Origin: Reticulitermes lucifugus
Lineage: Eukaryota > Arthropoda > Insecta > Blattodea > Rhinotermitidae
NCBI GenBank assembly: GCA_026260175.1
Contig: JAKCWW010007551.1
Location: 1 to 28,873, forward strand
Direction of reading: 5' to 3'
Length of the DNA: 28,873 nt
Under the pieces are notes generated by a model. That model saw only the letters and a list, made by a program, of their open reading frames with translations, ran no database searches and had not been told where the DNA came from. Position numbers and translations under genes: made by a program. Shown here piece after piece: positions 1 to 10,993 of the stretch; within the stretch, counting starts at the first letter, position 1, and each line of letters opens with the position of its first letter.

Positions 1-275
1 ATGCTTCCACAGAGTACATTTTCGCTCTTGTCTTGATAAATTGGCCGCAGACATAGCAAAATGAGTCTGCCGGATGCTTACAGTGTCTTGATGCCATTTC
101 AGAAAAATTCAGATAAGCGGCTGAAACTGAAATTTCAAAATATCAATGTCCTGGACACAAAAGCAAAGTTTGACGGGAATAATAGCCATTTCCTATACTT
201 TTTAGATAAAAGCAATTAGAAAATAACACTTACTTCCCAGGAACGAAAAAAAAGTAAAAATTTGTTACATAGTGT

Positions 276-525
276 AATCACTGAAGTAATATTACAGGGC
301 GTTCACGCTCTGCAGTAACAACTGAAGTAATTTTACAGCATATTCACGCTTTGCAGTAATCACAGAAGTAATTTCAAGCATGTTCACGCTTTGGAGTAAT
401 GAGTTAAGCAATTCTACAGCACATTCATGTCTTACAGTACTGAGTGAAGTATATTTTGCAGCACGTTAGGGATTTATAGTAGTAAAGAGTGAGGTACATT
501 TCACGGCACACCCACGTTTTGCAGG
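276..525. repeat. 41-bp minisatellite, about six diverged copies
   Basis: A phrase of the form gaagtaat..acag..ttcacgct.tgcagtaa recurs with its gaag anchor at 283, 324, 365, 405 and 446 and a weaker sixth copy near 491. The spacing is therefore 41, 41, 40, 41 and about 45 bases. Copies one to three are close to each other and later ones are more diverged, which suggests the array decays toward its right end. No open frame runs through it. It is non-coding tandem repeat DNA. Confidence 0.8.
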
Positions 526-604
526 TGATCAATAAAGTTGATATAAGAAAAGAAAGCACACTGTTTCACGAGATGGATTTTACGTGAAGTACGTAAGGTA
601 CTAC

Positions 605-880
605 GACGACTGAGCTACTTCACTCAAGCGGTAAAGCTTGTGACTTTTAATGCAAAAGTGCTCTGCTCCAATCACCGCCGCGACACCGACAACTCTTAAG
701 TTTCCTCGGTCCCTCTGGGCAATTTTTCGAGAAGGTACCTCAAATTATGCCACGGGACGTTACTTCTCACATCCTTTACAATTCATTATTCTTGAATCAT
801 CCAACATTTCCACTCTATATAGTCTGAGCTACTGAAGGCCCCGTTCAATAAACCGTAAATAAAGAAAATACATGACTTTT
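605..880 (+). mobile_element. Degraded SINE-like insertion
   Basis: The left part (about 612-665) resembles a worn tRNA head (actcaagcggtaaagcttgtgac). The right part (about 780-870) reads aattcattattcttgaatc...gtctgagctactgaaggcc...caataaaccgtaaataaag and matches the tail of another copy near 16820-16915, which ends in an (aaat) run. The shared tail is the real evidence. The head is too decayed to name a tRNA. The small open frame here is a chance product. Confidence 0.45.
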
Positions 881-962
881 CGTAATTCTGTTGACTCACA
901 TTTTCAAGCGACTGATTCCTGAAATATTTGGAATTTTTAAATTAATTAGAATTTGATTTAGT

Positions 963-1249
963 ATTCCAAATGTCTGCCAATCCCAGCAGCCGCGCGGTCT
1001 AAGGCGTGGGTCTGCGGCCGTTCGTTTGCTGGGATTGCGTGTTCGAATCCCGACGGGGGGCAAGAATGTCTGTCTTTTGTGAGTGTTGTTTGTTGTCAGG
1101 TAGAGGTCTCTGCGTCGGGCTGATCACTCGTCCAGTGGAGTCATACTGAGTGTGGTGTGTCTGAGTGTGATCGTAAAGCCTCGATAATGAGGAGACCCTG
1201 GCTGACTAACGGCTGTTGCGCCACTGGGAAAAAATTCCAAATATCTCTG
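963..1249 (+). mobile_element. tRNA-derived SINE, family A copy 1, with target-site duplication
   Basis: A tRNA-like head (about 977-1062) contains a phrase ggtctaaggcgtgggtctgcgg, similar to the D-arm of Leu or Ser tRNAs, and a B-box-like gttcgaatcccg near 1041. A body follows (gtctgtcttttgtgagtgttg...gtcaggtagaggtct...ctcgtccag) that is shared over about 250 bases with the copy at 20852-21114. The insertion is flanked by an imperfect direct repeat, attccaaatgtctg at 963-976 and attccaaatatctctg at 1234-1249, which I read as the target-site duplication. It is a pol III-type retroposon and not a functional tRNA, since the acceptor stem is not formed. Confidence 0.88.
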
Positions 1250-1954
1250 AAAGAATCCCGGTCGCTCACACAAGAGACGAAAATAGAATAGTGATTGTCA
1301 AACTAACCACCCAATTACATGTACGTGTAGATGAATTAAACCTCAACCACAAATACCGGCTTACATGACTTAATAGACTAATAAATACAATGATCATTAA
1401 CCACAAACTATTATAGTAGAGAATTAAGCACTGTTACTAAATTCACATTTCACGTAACACTATGTATATGAGTAAAAGGTTTGTTTCTCCGAGTTTAGTT
1501 TGCCGCTGCATTTAGTTATGCGTTAGAAAGTCTAAGTAGCGACTTAAAAGAGCTCTCAGAACACATAAGTTTAGAAGTATCACAACTTATAATCATAGTT
1601 GGTGTCAGGAAATTACCTGCAGTACAAACAAGACATTCTGGCAAGAACTTATGGAGTCTACTTCAAGCTTTATCGTCAGACTACTAGAAACTACAAATCA
1701 ATACTTATATAAGACTAATTTCTGAAACATTTTTGTAAACAGTTCCCACTAATACAGATACACATTCATTAAATTTGTCACATACTGGTATAACCTCACA
1801 GATTAGCACAATCGTTGTGTTCACGATTATTGCCACATAAAGTTCAATTCTATTGCTTTATTTGTTTTCCCTTGTGATTTGTAATTTTCCTATTAAAGTT
1901 TGTATATTTTTCATGTACTTTTTTTGTAATTTGGCATTATGCTGTTGAATAAGA
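1250..1954. other. No gene recognised
   Basis: AT-rich sequence with stops in all frames. The stretch about 1840-1955, ending in aataagaacataaatgaataaat before a simple repeat, looks like a retrotransposon 3' end (untranslated tail plus A-rich terminus), but no protein match supports this. Confidence 0.5.
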
Positions 1955-2000
1955 ACATAAATGAATAAATAATAAATAAATAAATAAATAAACAAATAAA
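1955..2000. repeat. (AAAT)n simple repeat
   Basis: A run of about ten aaat/aata units with one interruption (aaac). It may be the A-rich tail of a retrotransposon that ends here on the plus strand. Confidence 0.85.
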
Positions 2001-2598
2001 TGTTTCATAGGGACTTCAAGGTAGCATACGAAATTCGGTTACCTCTCTGCATTCATCCTTCTCAAAAATGTAATTGGGTCGCATCAAACATAAAGGTAAA
2101 TATTAATTTCGCGCAGCAGACACGATATGGTTCTATTTATAAAATCAGTTTTAACAGATACGCATATTTTTCGGAAATTTAATACCACACAAAATACGAG
2201 AGACCTACGCCAACGCGCTAGTGGCATTTCCAGGTTCCAATCAAGAACGAGATATGTCGTGGTGAACTAAATTTGGACAATCGTGCCCAAGGCCCAAGAA
2301 ACTAATTTCATGCGTTACTTTCCAAAGTGCATTAAATCAATTCGTAATAAGGACGCTGTGTTCACCAGCTTCTTTCAACTCCAAAGCCACTTAATGTATT
2401 TCGATGACGTTACACATGCGACATCCAATACGTTTACTACCGTGCTCACAAGAGCCCGCGAATGGATCTGACCTTGATCCAGGTTAAGTCCAATCCACAG
2501 ACTTTGATCTAAATAGGTCCAATCCACAGCTTCAAAATATATTTATTTAAATTCCATTTTAATATATTCATCCTGTCTACACAACAGGAAAATAAGCA

Positions 2599-2800
2599 AG
2601 TTGGCTCAGGGGGTAACGTTTCCTGCTTGTAATCCTGAGTTGCACGGTTTGAATCCCAGCCGATGCATCGCTTAGCCGAAGTTTTACTCAGTCTTTCCAG
2701 ACAATTCCGATACAGTACCTTACAATCTGGCCTTAAATGCTTCTTTTAACATCACTTCCAATTCAATATTCACTAACGTCCAGTTACTCGATGCAATACA
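2599..2800 (+). mobile_element. tRNA-derived SINE-like insertion
   Basis: A tRNA-like stretch at about 2600-2664 has an A-box-like ttggctcagggggtaacg and a B-box-like ggtttgaatcccagcc. The variable middle is of about the right length. The following 130 bases (cttagccgaagttttactcag...) have no match elsewhere in the window, so the right end is a guess. No target-site duplication was found. Confidence 0.55.
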
Positions 2801-5095
2801 CGCTTAGTATGCGTCAGTGACAGAGGTATTGTATAATCTACAAAGATATAAACTAAAACACCTATGGCTATTAAACGGTCTATTTCTATCATATTTTAAC
2901 CGCATCTTTAAAATGAAAAAGCTAATTTTATGAACGTATGGCTAAGTAAGAACAGAACACGTCATTCACAAAATATCACATATTCACAGGCCCACAAAAT
3001 TAATTTAAAACTATGAGAACTTATAAATTTACATCTATTATCCCCGAATTAAAATACGGAAGTATTAAAAATTATATAGTGGGCGTTAACTACGATAACT
3101 AGCAAGAAAACTTGAATGCTGCGTAATATGGAGTACGTTTGTAAATCACGTTTCCTTTCATCTTCACAATACAACAAAAGAAGGTATAACCTTCTTGACA
3201 TAAGAATGTCTGAGCAGAACTCAAAGTATGTTTTCCTATGGCATATTCTTCTACTCTCAATTGTGTACTTGTCTTATCATTGTTCTTATTTACTTTTTAC
3301 GAAGAACGCTTTATTTCAGTACATATTTTTCATGTATTAAAACTGTCTAATCTAACATCAAATTTTCGCATTGTCGCCATGTTTTAAATGCTGACTTACG
3401 AACACCATTTCGTATTGGTGCGTTTATGATCTATCTTCATACTATTTTTCCTTAGTTCCTTAGTTATAGCAGTCAAAATAAAAGTTAAAGAAAAATTTCG
3501 CATGGATTCCAAAGAGAAATTCCTTAACACAACTGAAAATGTTCACATTTCTATTACAATACACAATTTACGCCCTAAAAACCAAAGGCTCTAATTCGTT
3601 AGTGTCGACAGCGAATCTGCCACCTCAGTAGTTCGCGCGTCCGTCATATTATGAGACTGTAGGAAACGGAACAGTACAGCGTTAGTGAGTGCATTAAAGC
3701 CATGTTCATTCCAAGTTTCGTGAAAATACATCAAATGGTCCAAAAGATTAAATGGTGTGGGACATAGAGTTAGCATGGATATCTCAAAGGTCTACTTTCC
3801 TCTGTTTTTTGTAAAAGAAAGAATGCAAAATTATTATTAAACTCGGCAATGAACAGGCTGAAGTTTTGTATGTTTTTATTTGATTCAAAAGCAATTATGG
3901 TTCTTTGTTGCTCCGTATTGACAAAACAGTTGGATAATGAAAGATAAATACTGCTCAAAGGAGAAGACGAAATTGGCACGACTAATTTCCCATTGCTTTT
4001 GAAGTCAAAAGCAGAGTGAAAAAGCGTTAACTTCGCCATCAGACAGGCGCTGTTTCACTCATGTGTTCCATGGAAGAAAGCGACTAAAAATGAATTGAGG
4101 AGAGACTGGGCATACTTTCCTTTCATAACATCAAATACTGAACCGTGCTAAGCTTTTTGGAGTACATATTAAATTTTATCAGGATTTAAGAGAAATTTTG
4201 GGCGTTACCGGTACCTGAAAGTGAACTACTTACTGCTTTGTAGAGAAAAATTTATATATCCTTATACGCTAAAGCACAAAGGATAAAAAGTGCGTATTAT
4301 TCTCACTGCAGAAGCAATGGACGAGTGGAAGTAAAGAATTTGCCCGCAATGCAGAATTTAATTTTACGAATTGTGTAATTATCGTAACATGTCTTCTTAT
4401 TATAAACTGTAACGTCGATTCTTTCTTTCCGTTTTTTAACATTACTTTTTTACCTGTCGTTAAATGTAAGCGATGAAATGCGAGCGGTGTGGGAGGTGCG
4501 GCCGAAGCGGAAATATTAAACTAGTTACTCATAAGACAGTGTCCTTGAAACTGGCGAAACGGTCGGAAGCGCGATGCGGCCGTAGTCCAAGCGGATGACG
4601 CCATCAAATATTTTGATACTCGTATTTCACGCGAATCGCTTCAGTTTGCCGTTGTTGCTGCCAGCTTACAGCACAGGCGAGGCTCTTTGCAATGGAAAGG
4701 TGCACTCTGCATTTTATAAAAATGACAGAATCGTGAGCGGAATTTATAACTAGTGAAGTTACAAGTAGCTGCAGAATTTGGGATAGGAAGAACAAAAGTT
4801 ATAACAGTCTAATGCTTGTGAACAGAGAATGGAGCAAGGTCGCAGAAAATGTAAGCGAAAGAAGTCCGTTATATTATTGACTTGTGGTTTTACATCTGTT
4901 TACACCGGAGCAGATGAGAGACAAGAATTCTCCAGCATTATAATTCAGTTTCGCTTTCAGAAGTGATTGCATTAGAAATAATATAATAGATTGTAGTCGT
5001 CTATACATTACGGTATAAAAAACGAGATGTAAGTAGGAATTCTTGAATGTTATTATTCGGATTGTTTGTACCAGTGTTAATTAGGCAGGTTCATA
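2801..5095. other. Long AT-rich stretch without a recognised gene
   Basis: Only short open frames occur (60-90 codons), none with a motif I recognise and none with convincing splice sites on both sides. A fragment near 4572-4600 (gcggccgtagtccaagcggatgacg) vaguely resembles a tRNA A-box, but no B-box follows. Confidence 0.5.
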
Positions 5096-5179
5096 TTGTA
5101 TTGTTACTGTATTGTTACTGTATTGTACCGTATTATATTTATTGTATTGTATTGTATTGTATTGTATTGTACTGTATTA
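5096..5179. repeat. (ATTGT)n pentanucleotide microsatellite
   Basis: The run starts with ttactgtattg variants and settles into at least seven clean attgt units (about 5139-5170), then ends in actgtatt. The left half is interrupted and the right half pure, a common sign of recent slippage expansion. Confidence 0.9.
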
Positions 5180-5512
5180 CACGCAAAACTAAATAAATAT
5201 CATATAGTATACATTATCGCCTATTTGCACAAAGTGAGTACACTAGAAACACTGAAAAGGAAGTAATGTGTACATTGTGTAGTGCTGAAGCTGAATTATG
5301 TACGCACCAAAGAGCGGAACTTTAAAAAACCACAAATTTTTTCCTTACAAACGGAGTTCTTTGGTACGATGCACTGTTTTCTCCAACAGTGTCACACATG
5401 CCTTCGGATCTGCTTTACAACTGTGAATGTATATATGTCTAGTTATACCCTCCCAACCTCTAACAATACTGTGTACTAATGTTATTGTTTTAACGAAGTG
5501 TAGGTCTACAAC

Positions 5513-5605
5513 ATGGGCGTCCAACTTTTTTATGGCAAAGGGCCACACCTGTTATTGTGGGCTGGCTCGCGGGCCGCACGTGAAAAAATAACCTAACCGC
5601 CTAAA
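5513..5605. mobile_element. Possible hAT-type transposon end
   Basis: The sequence catgggcgtccaac-tttttt-atggcaaagggccacac followed by ctcgcgggccgcacgtg resembles the ends of hAT elements, which often read CAGGGGTgnCCAACCTTTTT...GCGGGCC. The first bases are catggg rather than cagggg, and I found no partner end or 8-bp duplication. The call rests on memory of hAT termini only. Confidence 0.35.
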
Positions 5606-5674
5606 ATATTGTGTAATTTTATAGTATATATATATATATAATTTACAATGTTCCGCGTGTCGCGGGTACACATC

Positions 5675-6290
5675 CATGATGTATAGCATTTTCTGCATTT
5701 TTGTCAACTGCTTTTCCTAACAGACGAAATTTTGTGGCAATACTAAGAAAGGAGCATTCCACTACTATCCTAGTTCGAGGCAGTCTACAATTAAAAGTGA
5801 CATTTTCTTCTTCTTACAATTGACGTCGAGGGAGAAGTCTCATAACAGCCTCGGTGCGGGAAAAGGTCTCATCGCCATGGTGTTTTGATTGCTGAACGTG
5901 GCAAGTATTTTTCTAGTACCTTCATTTCTCTTGATGCAAGTGCGTGACTCAGAGGGCAGTTATCAAAGACCCCTGCGCCACTATCCTTTCCAAAAGCGCC
6001 AATATCCCGGGCGATGAACTTGTAATTTGAACGTGTAACTGCAGGCAGGTCAACACAGCAATAGTTTCTGTAACAGTAGCACATTGAACCGGAATTCCGA
6101 GCGTGTTTCATTCTTATGTGTTTACCATCCATAATCCGACACAACTTGCAAATTACCACGTGTTCCAAAAAGCCGTCGGCGATTCCCCCATTGTGCAACT
6201 GTGGGTTCTGACATGCGCTGTTTCTGCAACTTTGCCCAGATGGCTTTAAAAACTTTTACAACTATTACAGCCACAGTACTTCACGAAATC
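5675..6290 (-). pseudogene. PIF/Harbinger DDE transposase (HARBI1-like), broken
   Basis: The longest open stretch, 5869-6198, encodes about 109 residues with the DDE_Tnp_4 landmarks in order: MDGKHIRMK (first catalytic Asp at residue 24), NSGSMCYCYRNY, SNYKFIARDIGAFGKDSG (second Asp at 65) and GVFDN. After a frameshift near 5885 the minus strand continues with GDETFSRTEAVMRLLPR, then an in-frame stop, then RIVVECSFLSIATKFRLLGKA, which holds the third acidic residue (Glu of VVEC). Upstream, in another frame (6203-6285), VVKVFKAIWAKLQ matches the segment before the catalytic core. So one family protein is spread over at least three frames with a stop, and it lacks its N-terminal DNA-binding part. 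It is a decayed transposase, divergent to the MADF-BESS remnant at 6370. The family assignment is strong; inactivity is inferred from the breaks. Confidence 0.9.
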
Positions 6291-6369
6291 ATGAATGAAG
6301 AAATAAGTTGTCTAAATTGCTTTCCTGTAGCCAAACACCAGCAAAAGAATTATTTTCCTCTCTTTTCGT

Positions 6370-6915
6370 TTGCAGATAAAGAGGCAAGGCCAAAGGCAAA
6401 ATCTGCGAGACACTTTCCGAAAAAAAAAGGTTCAAAACGTACCGAAAAGCAGATCCAGTGATGACGGAGAACTGGCCCCACACTACCTTGAGACTTGGGC
6501 TTCCTTCAGCGCCATGTTTTTCCTGCGACTTGTTTTGCACCAAGACCGACAGGACGTAATACTGACTATCGCCAGCCCGACGTTTCTAACGATAAGGTGT
6601 TCAATTTGAAGCGGGTGCTGACATCTATTAAGCCGACAGTGAACTTTCTCAGTCGTTTCAACTAAACTCTTGTCTTCAGATCTGTCAGTCATTGCCCTGC
6701 GACCCTCAGATACCGGGACAAACGAAACGTGAAAGCCAGCCAAACAGTAGTTCTATAACTTTTGAAAATGAATTATTAGTTCTCGGAACAAATAAATTTT
6801 CTGTGCTAATAGGGAAGTCTGACGAAGATAATGAGGACATAAACTTCTTCAAATCCCTCACACCTCACGGCAAGCAATTTCCTTCTATTAATAAGTTGCA
6901 ATCCCGGAGCCGGAT
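6370..6915 (+). pseudogene. MADF-BESS accessory protein of the Harbinger element, broken
   Basis: Frame starting near 6370 gives RQNLRDTFRKKK, PKSRSSDDGE, then an aromatic-rich ETWASFSAMFFLRLVL. This is the second half of a MADF (Myb/SANT-like) domain, whose usual form is nLRd.yrRe.kk...KSRSg...W.yf..L.FL. About 90 codons later, in a different frame (about 6825-6915), DEDNEDINFFKSLTPHGKQF followed by INKLQSRSRII fits a BESS motif, the C-terminal protein-contact module of this family. The first half of the MADF domain is absent. Harbinger elements commonly carry a MADF or Myb-like partner that binds DNA and helps the transposase. The divergent layout next to the transposase at 5675-6290 supports one composite element. 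The frame change and missing start make this a pseudogene. Host MADF-BESS genes are the alternative but would not explain the neighbour. Confidence 0.75.
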
Positions 6916-6944
6916 TATTGGTCCACTTGCTTGCTAAAATACAC

Positions 6945-9745
6945 AGTAGCCTACATGTGCCTCCTTCAGATACTCAGTCCTTGTTCTGCTCGTCAGCAAT
7001 TCTGTACATCGCAAGTAAACCTGCCTTTTCGCGCGAGAATTTTGATTACACCGCGTCGTGCTAAGTATTTATGACCTGTGCTTTTTTGACTTTCTTTTTC
7101 TTTGGTGAAAATAGTTTTCCTCTCAGATCTCATCTGTATTGTTTTAACAGAATATGTTTATTGAAAATCATAGCCTTTCATAGTTAACCTGGTAGCCAAC
7201 ATCGATGTCTCCCCCAGTCACAAAGGTCATTGAAATAGGTTACACTGTACGTATTCCAGTTCGCCTCTTATTGCAACTGTAATATAATCAAATGCGTTAG
7301 GTAGCAGCCTTGTCTATTCATGAAACATCTGTGGTCCTCTTGAATTAACATAAACAGGTTATAACTGCACTAACGCTTCGAGGGAATAATTAGACAGGCT
7401 ACACGTCGCATGCAATTGCCGAGTACAACAAGCATTTCCTTCATGAATCTGATAAATATAACATTTCACTGAAACAAACATCCATTACGACGCCTTAGTC
7501 ATGCACATTTTCACTCTTTACATTTGCATAAATTTCTTGATATTTTAGTGCCAGACTAATAGCGATGTACAAGAATAAAGTATTTTGGAACGTGGATCGG
7601 GAACGACCAGCAGAAAGCTGTCGCACGACTAAACAACCTGCAATTACATAGGTAACAACCCGCGCCAAGAAAAACCCTCCAATACATTCAGTATAAACAT
7701 TATGTAAAGGAGGTGTAATTGGCTGATCGTTCTCTGTGTTTCCTGTATGAATAGTGCAAGACCACGGCAGTTTATTTTTTCAAGCATTCAATGACAATTA
7801 TTCAAGTGCAAAGGTTACACAACGTCGAGTGGGAAGATGGTTCTGAAAAGATAAATTGGGAAAATAAGCTGTCGCGGCTATATTAACGAACATTTTTCTT
7901 TTTCTGTACTAGTACCGTGAACACCTCGAACACATCCACACATTGCTTCAATTTACCGTGTGACAGTTCCGTCCGCTACACATATTCACTCTGCACGGAA
8001 GAATTTCCATCATTTCTACATATGCAAGAGATCAAAATATTGTTAAGTAATTGTTATGCAACAACAATTAATGTACTCCCTATGATGGGACAGTAAGGTC
8101 CGAAATATGTAGGAGTTCAGTGTTTTTAGAAAAATTATTGTCAACCTATGACAATTCTGTGCATTTGTTGCTTAATATTACAAAAATTCAATTATAATGC
8201 ACGGAATAGAAAATATAAAAGAACATTTTTCTATACGAAATGACGAAAAACTTCAGCCAGGGTAGCCGGTATCCGCCCCTTTAATCAAGCCAGGAAACAC
8301 AGCAATAAGAGGTTCTAACGACAGATCTTCCGACGAGGAAGGTGTAACCATTCGGCCATGGTATTCAGTGTCACTAACAAACAACTCCAAAAGAACCACA
8401 GACTTGCACACTAATGCAGTCGATAAACGGATTATCAAGTTATTGAGTAAATAAAAATTTAAAAAAACATGTATAATGTCCGAAAACAAATTATTTCGAT
8501 GTCTTACGTGCTAAAGGGGAAGCTCCTGAGATCCCGCGAAAGTGCAGTATACTGTAAACGGGACTCACTTGTCAAATAACCACTCTAAGAATTAACTAAC
8601 CAGTACAGAGCTACAAGCAACAAATCTGAGACGCCCGCTAATGCATGACAGCTTCTGACGCGAATCACAAAACTCTCTTTTAAAAAGTGCAAGTCTCAGC
8701 TATAAGAACGATTGCACGCCACGCTCGTTCCAGACAGCCTGCACAGGAATTATCAGTCACTCAGAACACATGAATAAGCAGACTAATAATAGATCAGAAA
8801 ATTCGGAACAGCTCCGTTAGAAACACGCTTTTTATAACGATCCGGTAAGCAATAAACAACAATCACATACCATAACATAACATAACATGACAGCAACAAA
8901 AATTAATCTGATGAAAGCCACAAAATAAGGGCCAAAACGTTAGTACTCGTATATCACAATAAAGAAAACAAAGCGCAGAAAAAGCAGATCATCTTGGTCT
9001 ACATGTGACTATAAATAGGTTGATTATTTACAGTCACTTACAGCCTTATTATTCGTTCTCTTAATTATAGGCCTAATACTAATTTATTTGTAATGTATTT
9101 TGGCATTTATTTATTAAGACTGCTTGTCGGGATCAAACACAACTGCATAATAGTAATCAACTGCAGTTCTGATTGATAAATATTCAGTTTAACTGCAATA
9201 TAATAAAAATTGAAAATATTCTAACAAACAGCCACTTAGGTAGGTTACATAGCAGAGTCTACACCAAGAAACATATCAAATTAAGACTTAGAACCAGGTA
9301 AAAAATGAATGCAGAGAGAGAAACTATTTTCTACATAGGTCATTTCAAAGTAGAATTTATTTAACTACACCCTTGCAATGTACCTGCAACTACGGACTCA
9401 ACAGAAGCTGAATTTTCTTGCTTGCAATAGCGTCCGCCATACGGATAATGGTGTATCAGTAAATCGGTATTTTGCGTCCAAAGAACATGTATTAGGGCAC
9501 TAGGACAATGTTCCGCTGGCGCACCAGTGGAGCGACTAGGAGCAGTAGAATCCTTTTAGCTAAACAAATGGCAGCACGAACTTCTCACAACACTCCGGAT
9601 ATCAAAAAGCACACAAAGGTATTTCTTATTACCTATTTGTACCGTAGTCACCTCCTTCAATTATTTACGGTCAGGTTCTGAATTCATAACTTTAGTAAAA
9701 CCATAACAAGTACCTTAATTATATTTCTGCGTTTATCTCCCCGAG
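6945..9745. other. Long AT-rich stretch without a recognised gene
   Basis: No open frame over 80 codons and no motif recognised. A short cataacataacataacat repeat sits at 8870-8887. If the RGS-type gene of 10743-10993 continues leftward, this is likely intron, but I saw no RGS-domain residues (SEEN-LFW, SPKEVSLD) on the minus strand. Confidence 0.5.
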
Positions 9746-9910
9746 CTAAAGTGGGTGAAAAAAGTGTCCCGGTTTGTTCGGAGCGTTCGCATAAAAGCGA
9801 AAAGCTCCTATTAGCTTCGTCATGTCTGTCCGACTGCCTGCCTGCCTGTCTATCTGTCCGCATGTATAAGCGCGGCTTCCACTATCCGGGTTTCGTCACT
9901 GCAGTGTCAC

Positions 9911-9967
9911 TCAGGTCTAGCGGAAGGGTAACTGTAAGGCATTGGTGTACCCCTCCGCTAGACCTGA
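9911..9967. repeat. Hairpin, 19-nt arms
   Basis: Left arm 9911-9929 (tcaggtctagcggaagggt) and right arm 9949-9967 are inverted complements with one mismatch, separated by 19 bases. It lies in a more GC-rich block (9750-10020) with a ctgcctgcctgcctgtct run. It may be part of an unrecognised repeat or a structured RNA. Nothing ties it to a known family. Confidence 0.7.
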
Positions 9968-10084
9968 CCTCCACATCAGGATTCACCACTGCTCTATATC
10001 CATTCTCAACTAATTCCATGGAGTAGAACCCTTCCTAAAAAGCTAATATTTCATCAGTTATGCAAGTTTTTCCCAGCATTTATG

Positions 10085-10480
10085 AAACCCGACAGTTCAC
10101 TTCCGAGTTCACCAGATCCCGCCACTGGCCCCAATCCATGTCAGATGAATCCAGTCCGCACCCTAACATCCTACTAATTTATGATCAATTTCAATATCTT
10201 CCCCACCTACGCTTAGATTTTTCACGCAGTCTCTTTCTTCAGTTCCCCCACCAAAGCCCTGTATGAATTTATCTTCTCACCCATGCATGTCGCCAAATTC
10301 CCCGCCCCTCTTACCCTTTTTTATTTCATTGCCCTAAGAATAACTAGCGAAGAATACAGATCATGAAGCTCCTCATCATGCGGTTTTCTTTAGCCTCCTG
10401 TTACTTCCTCTTGTGTCCCATCATTTTTCTTGGCACTCCCTGCTCGAACACCGTCAGCTTGAATGTGAGAGACTGTTTGT
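10085..10480 (-). pseudogene. LINE (endonuclease/reverse transcriptase family) C-terminal tail, copy 1
   Basis: On the minus strand, reading from about 10480 to 10085, several frames give pieces of one C-terminal domain in order: SLTFKLTVFEQGVPRKM, then EEVTGG-stop-RKPHDEELHDLYSSLVIL, then INSYRALVGELKKET, then GADWIHL and DWGQWRDLVNSEVNCRVS followed by a stop. The same order occurs in the better copy at 27745-28873 (SLTLREVHRL, EWRRLHNEELNELYSS, and so on). At least four frameshifts and stops are present. It lies on the same strand as the RGS exon, about 260 bases downstream of that exon's donor, so it would be inside intron 1 of that gene. It is a 5'-truncated dead copy. Confidence 0.8.
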
Positions 10481-10736
10481 ATCAGATATTATATTCAGTT
10501 AAATTCTGCATGTGGATTATATGCACGACATCTATAATTGAATCCCTGCAATTTTAAATAAACGAAGATACACACAAACCAAGGAGTAAATAGGTTACAG
10601 AAAGAAAAAAGGAAAAGTAAGAAACGACCACAGAAAAATGGGTAAATACGTAATTAAAGAAGGAAAGCGACAAACGAATAGATACTTCTTTCACAGTCTC
10701 TTATATAATATATGAGGACAACAAGCAGTGGGGAAT

Positions 10737-10742
10737 ACTCAC
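10737..10742 (-). other. Splice donor (5' splice site) of the RGS-type exon
   Basis: The minus strand reads G|GTGAGT with the intron beginning at 10742. This matches the metazoan donor consensus fully and falls exactly after the cysteine string, where the family has an exon junction and where the open frame would otherwise stop two codons later. Confidence 0.85.
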
Positions 10743-10993
10743 CACGAGCAGCTGCAACAGCAGCACCAACAAAAGCAACACGGCTTGTTGGGACGCTGTA
10801 ACGGCGCCTCTTGTTGTTGTTGCTGCTGTTGTTGTCCTGTGGGCGCTTGCTGCTGTTGCTGCTGCTGTTGCCTGTTGTTCTGATGGGGGGGCGTGGCGGA
10901 GTTGTTGCTGGACGACGTGCTGCTCCCTCTCACGCGGCACCCCGAGCCAGAGTTGGGCTTCTCCGCGCCTGCGGACTCACTCACGTTGGACAT
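10743..10993 (-). CDS. Dhit: First coding exon of an RZ-subfamily RGS protein (RGS17/19/20-like)
   Basis: The exon encodes 83 codons plus two bases. From the ATG at 10993 it gives a Ser/Gly/Asn-rich lead (residues 1-40), eight Gln (42-49), APTG, eight Gln (54-61), EAPLQRPNKP, and a cysteine string CCFCWCCCCSC at 72-82. That string is the hallmark of RZ-type RGS proteins, where it is palmitoylated and anchors the protein to membranes; the family speeds GTP hydrolysis by Gi/Gz-type alpha subunits through a downstream RGS domain, which is not in this exon. The exon ends tcgtg|GTGAGT, a consensus donor at 10742, splitting a codon after TG, so the next residue is probably Cys as in vertebrate relatives. 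The Trp seen by reading on is intronic. A tract tttgtttttttgttttag directly precedes the ATG, so an upstream 5'UTR or coding exon lies above 10995. GC content is far above its surroundings. The symbol is by homology to the fly gene; orthology is not tested. Confidence 0.85.
10800..10895. repeat. CAG/CAA trinucleotide repeats encoding two polyGln runs
   Basis: Two blocks of eight mixed CAA and CAG codons on the minus strand, separated by four codons. The mixed codons suggest selection on the protein run or an old, stabilised repeat rather than a fresh expansion. Read in other frames it produces false Leu-rich and Ala-rich peptides. Confidence 0.9.

Noticed and set aside
281-520. CRISPR-like array
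   Set aside because: The period is 41 bases with no constant repeat and variable spacer; whole units are diverged copies. The genome is eukaryotic.
3591-4039. Two adjoining minus-strand frames as a possible gene
   Set aside because: No recognisable motif, different frames, and no splice signals between them.
8253-8489. Possible exon 2 of the RGS-type gene
   Set aside because: The peptide lacks the conserved FREFL, SEEN-LFW and SPKEVSLD residues expected of an RGS domain.
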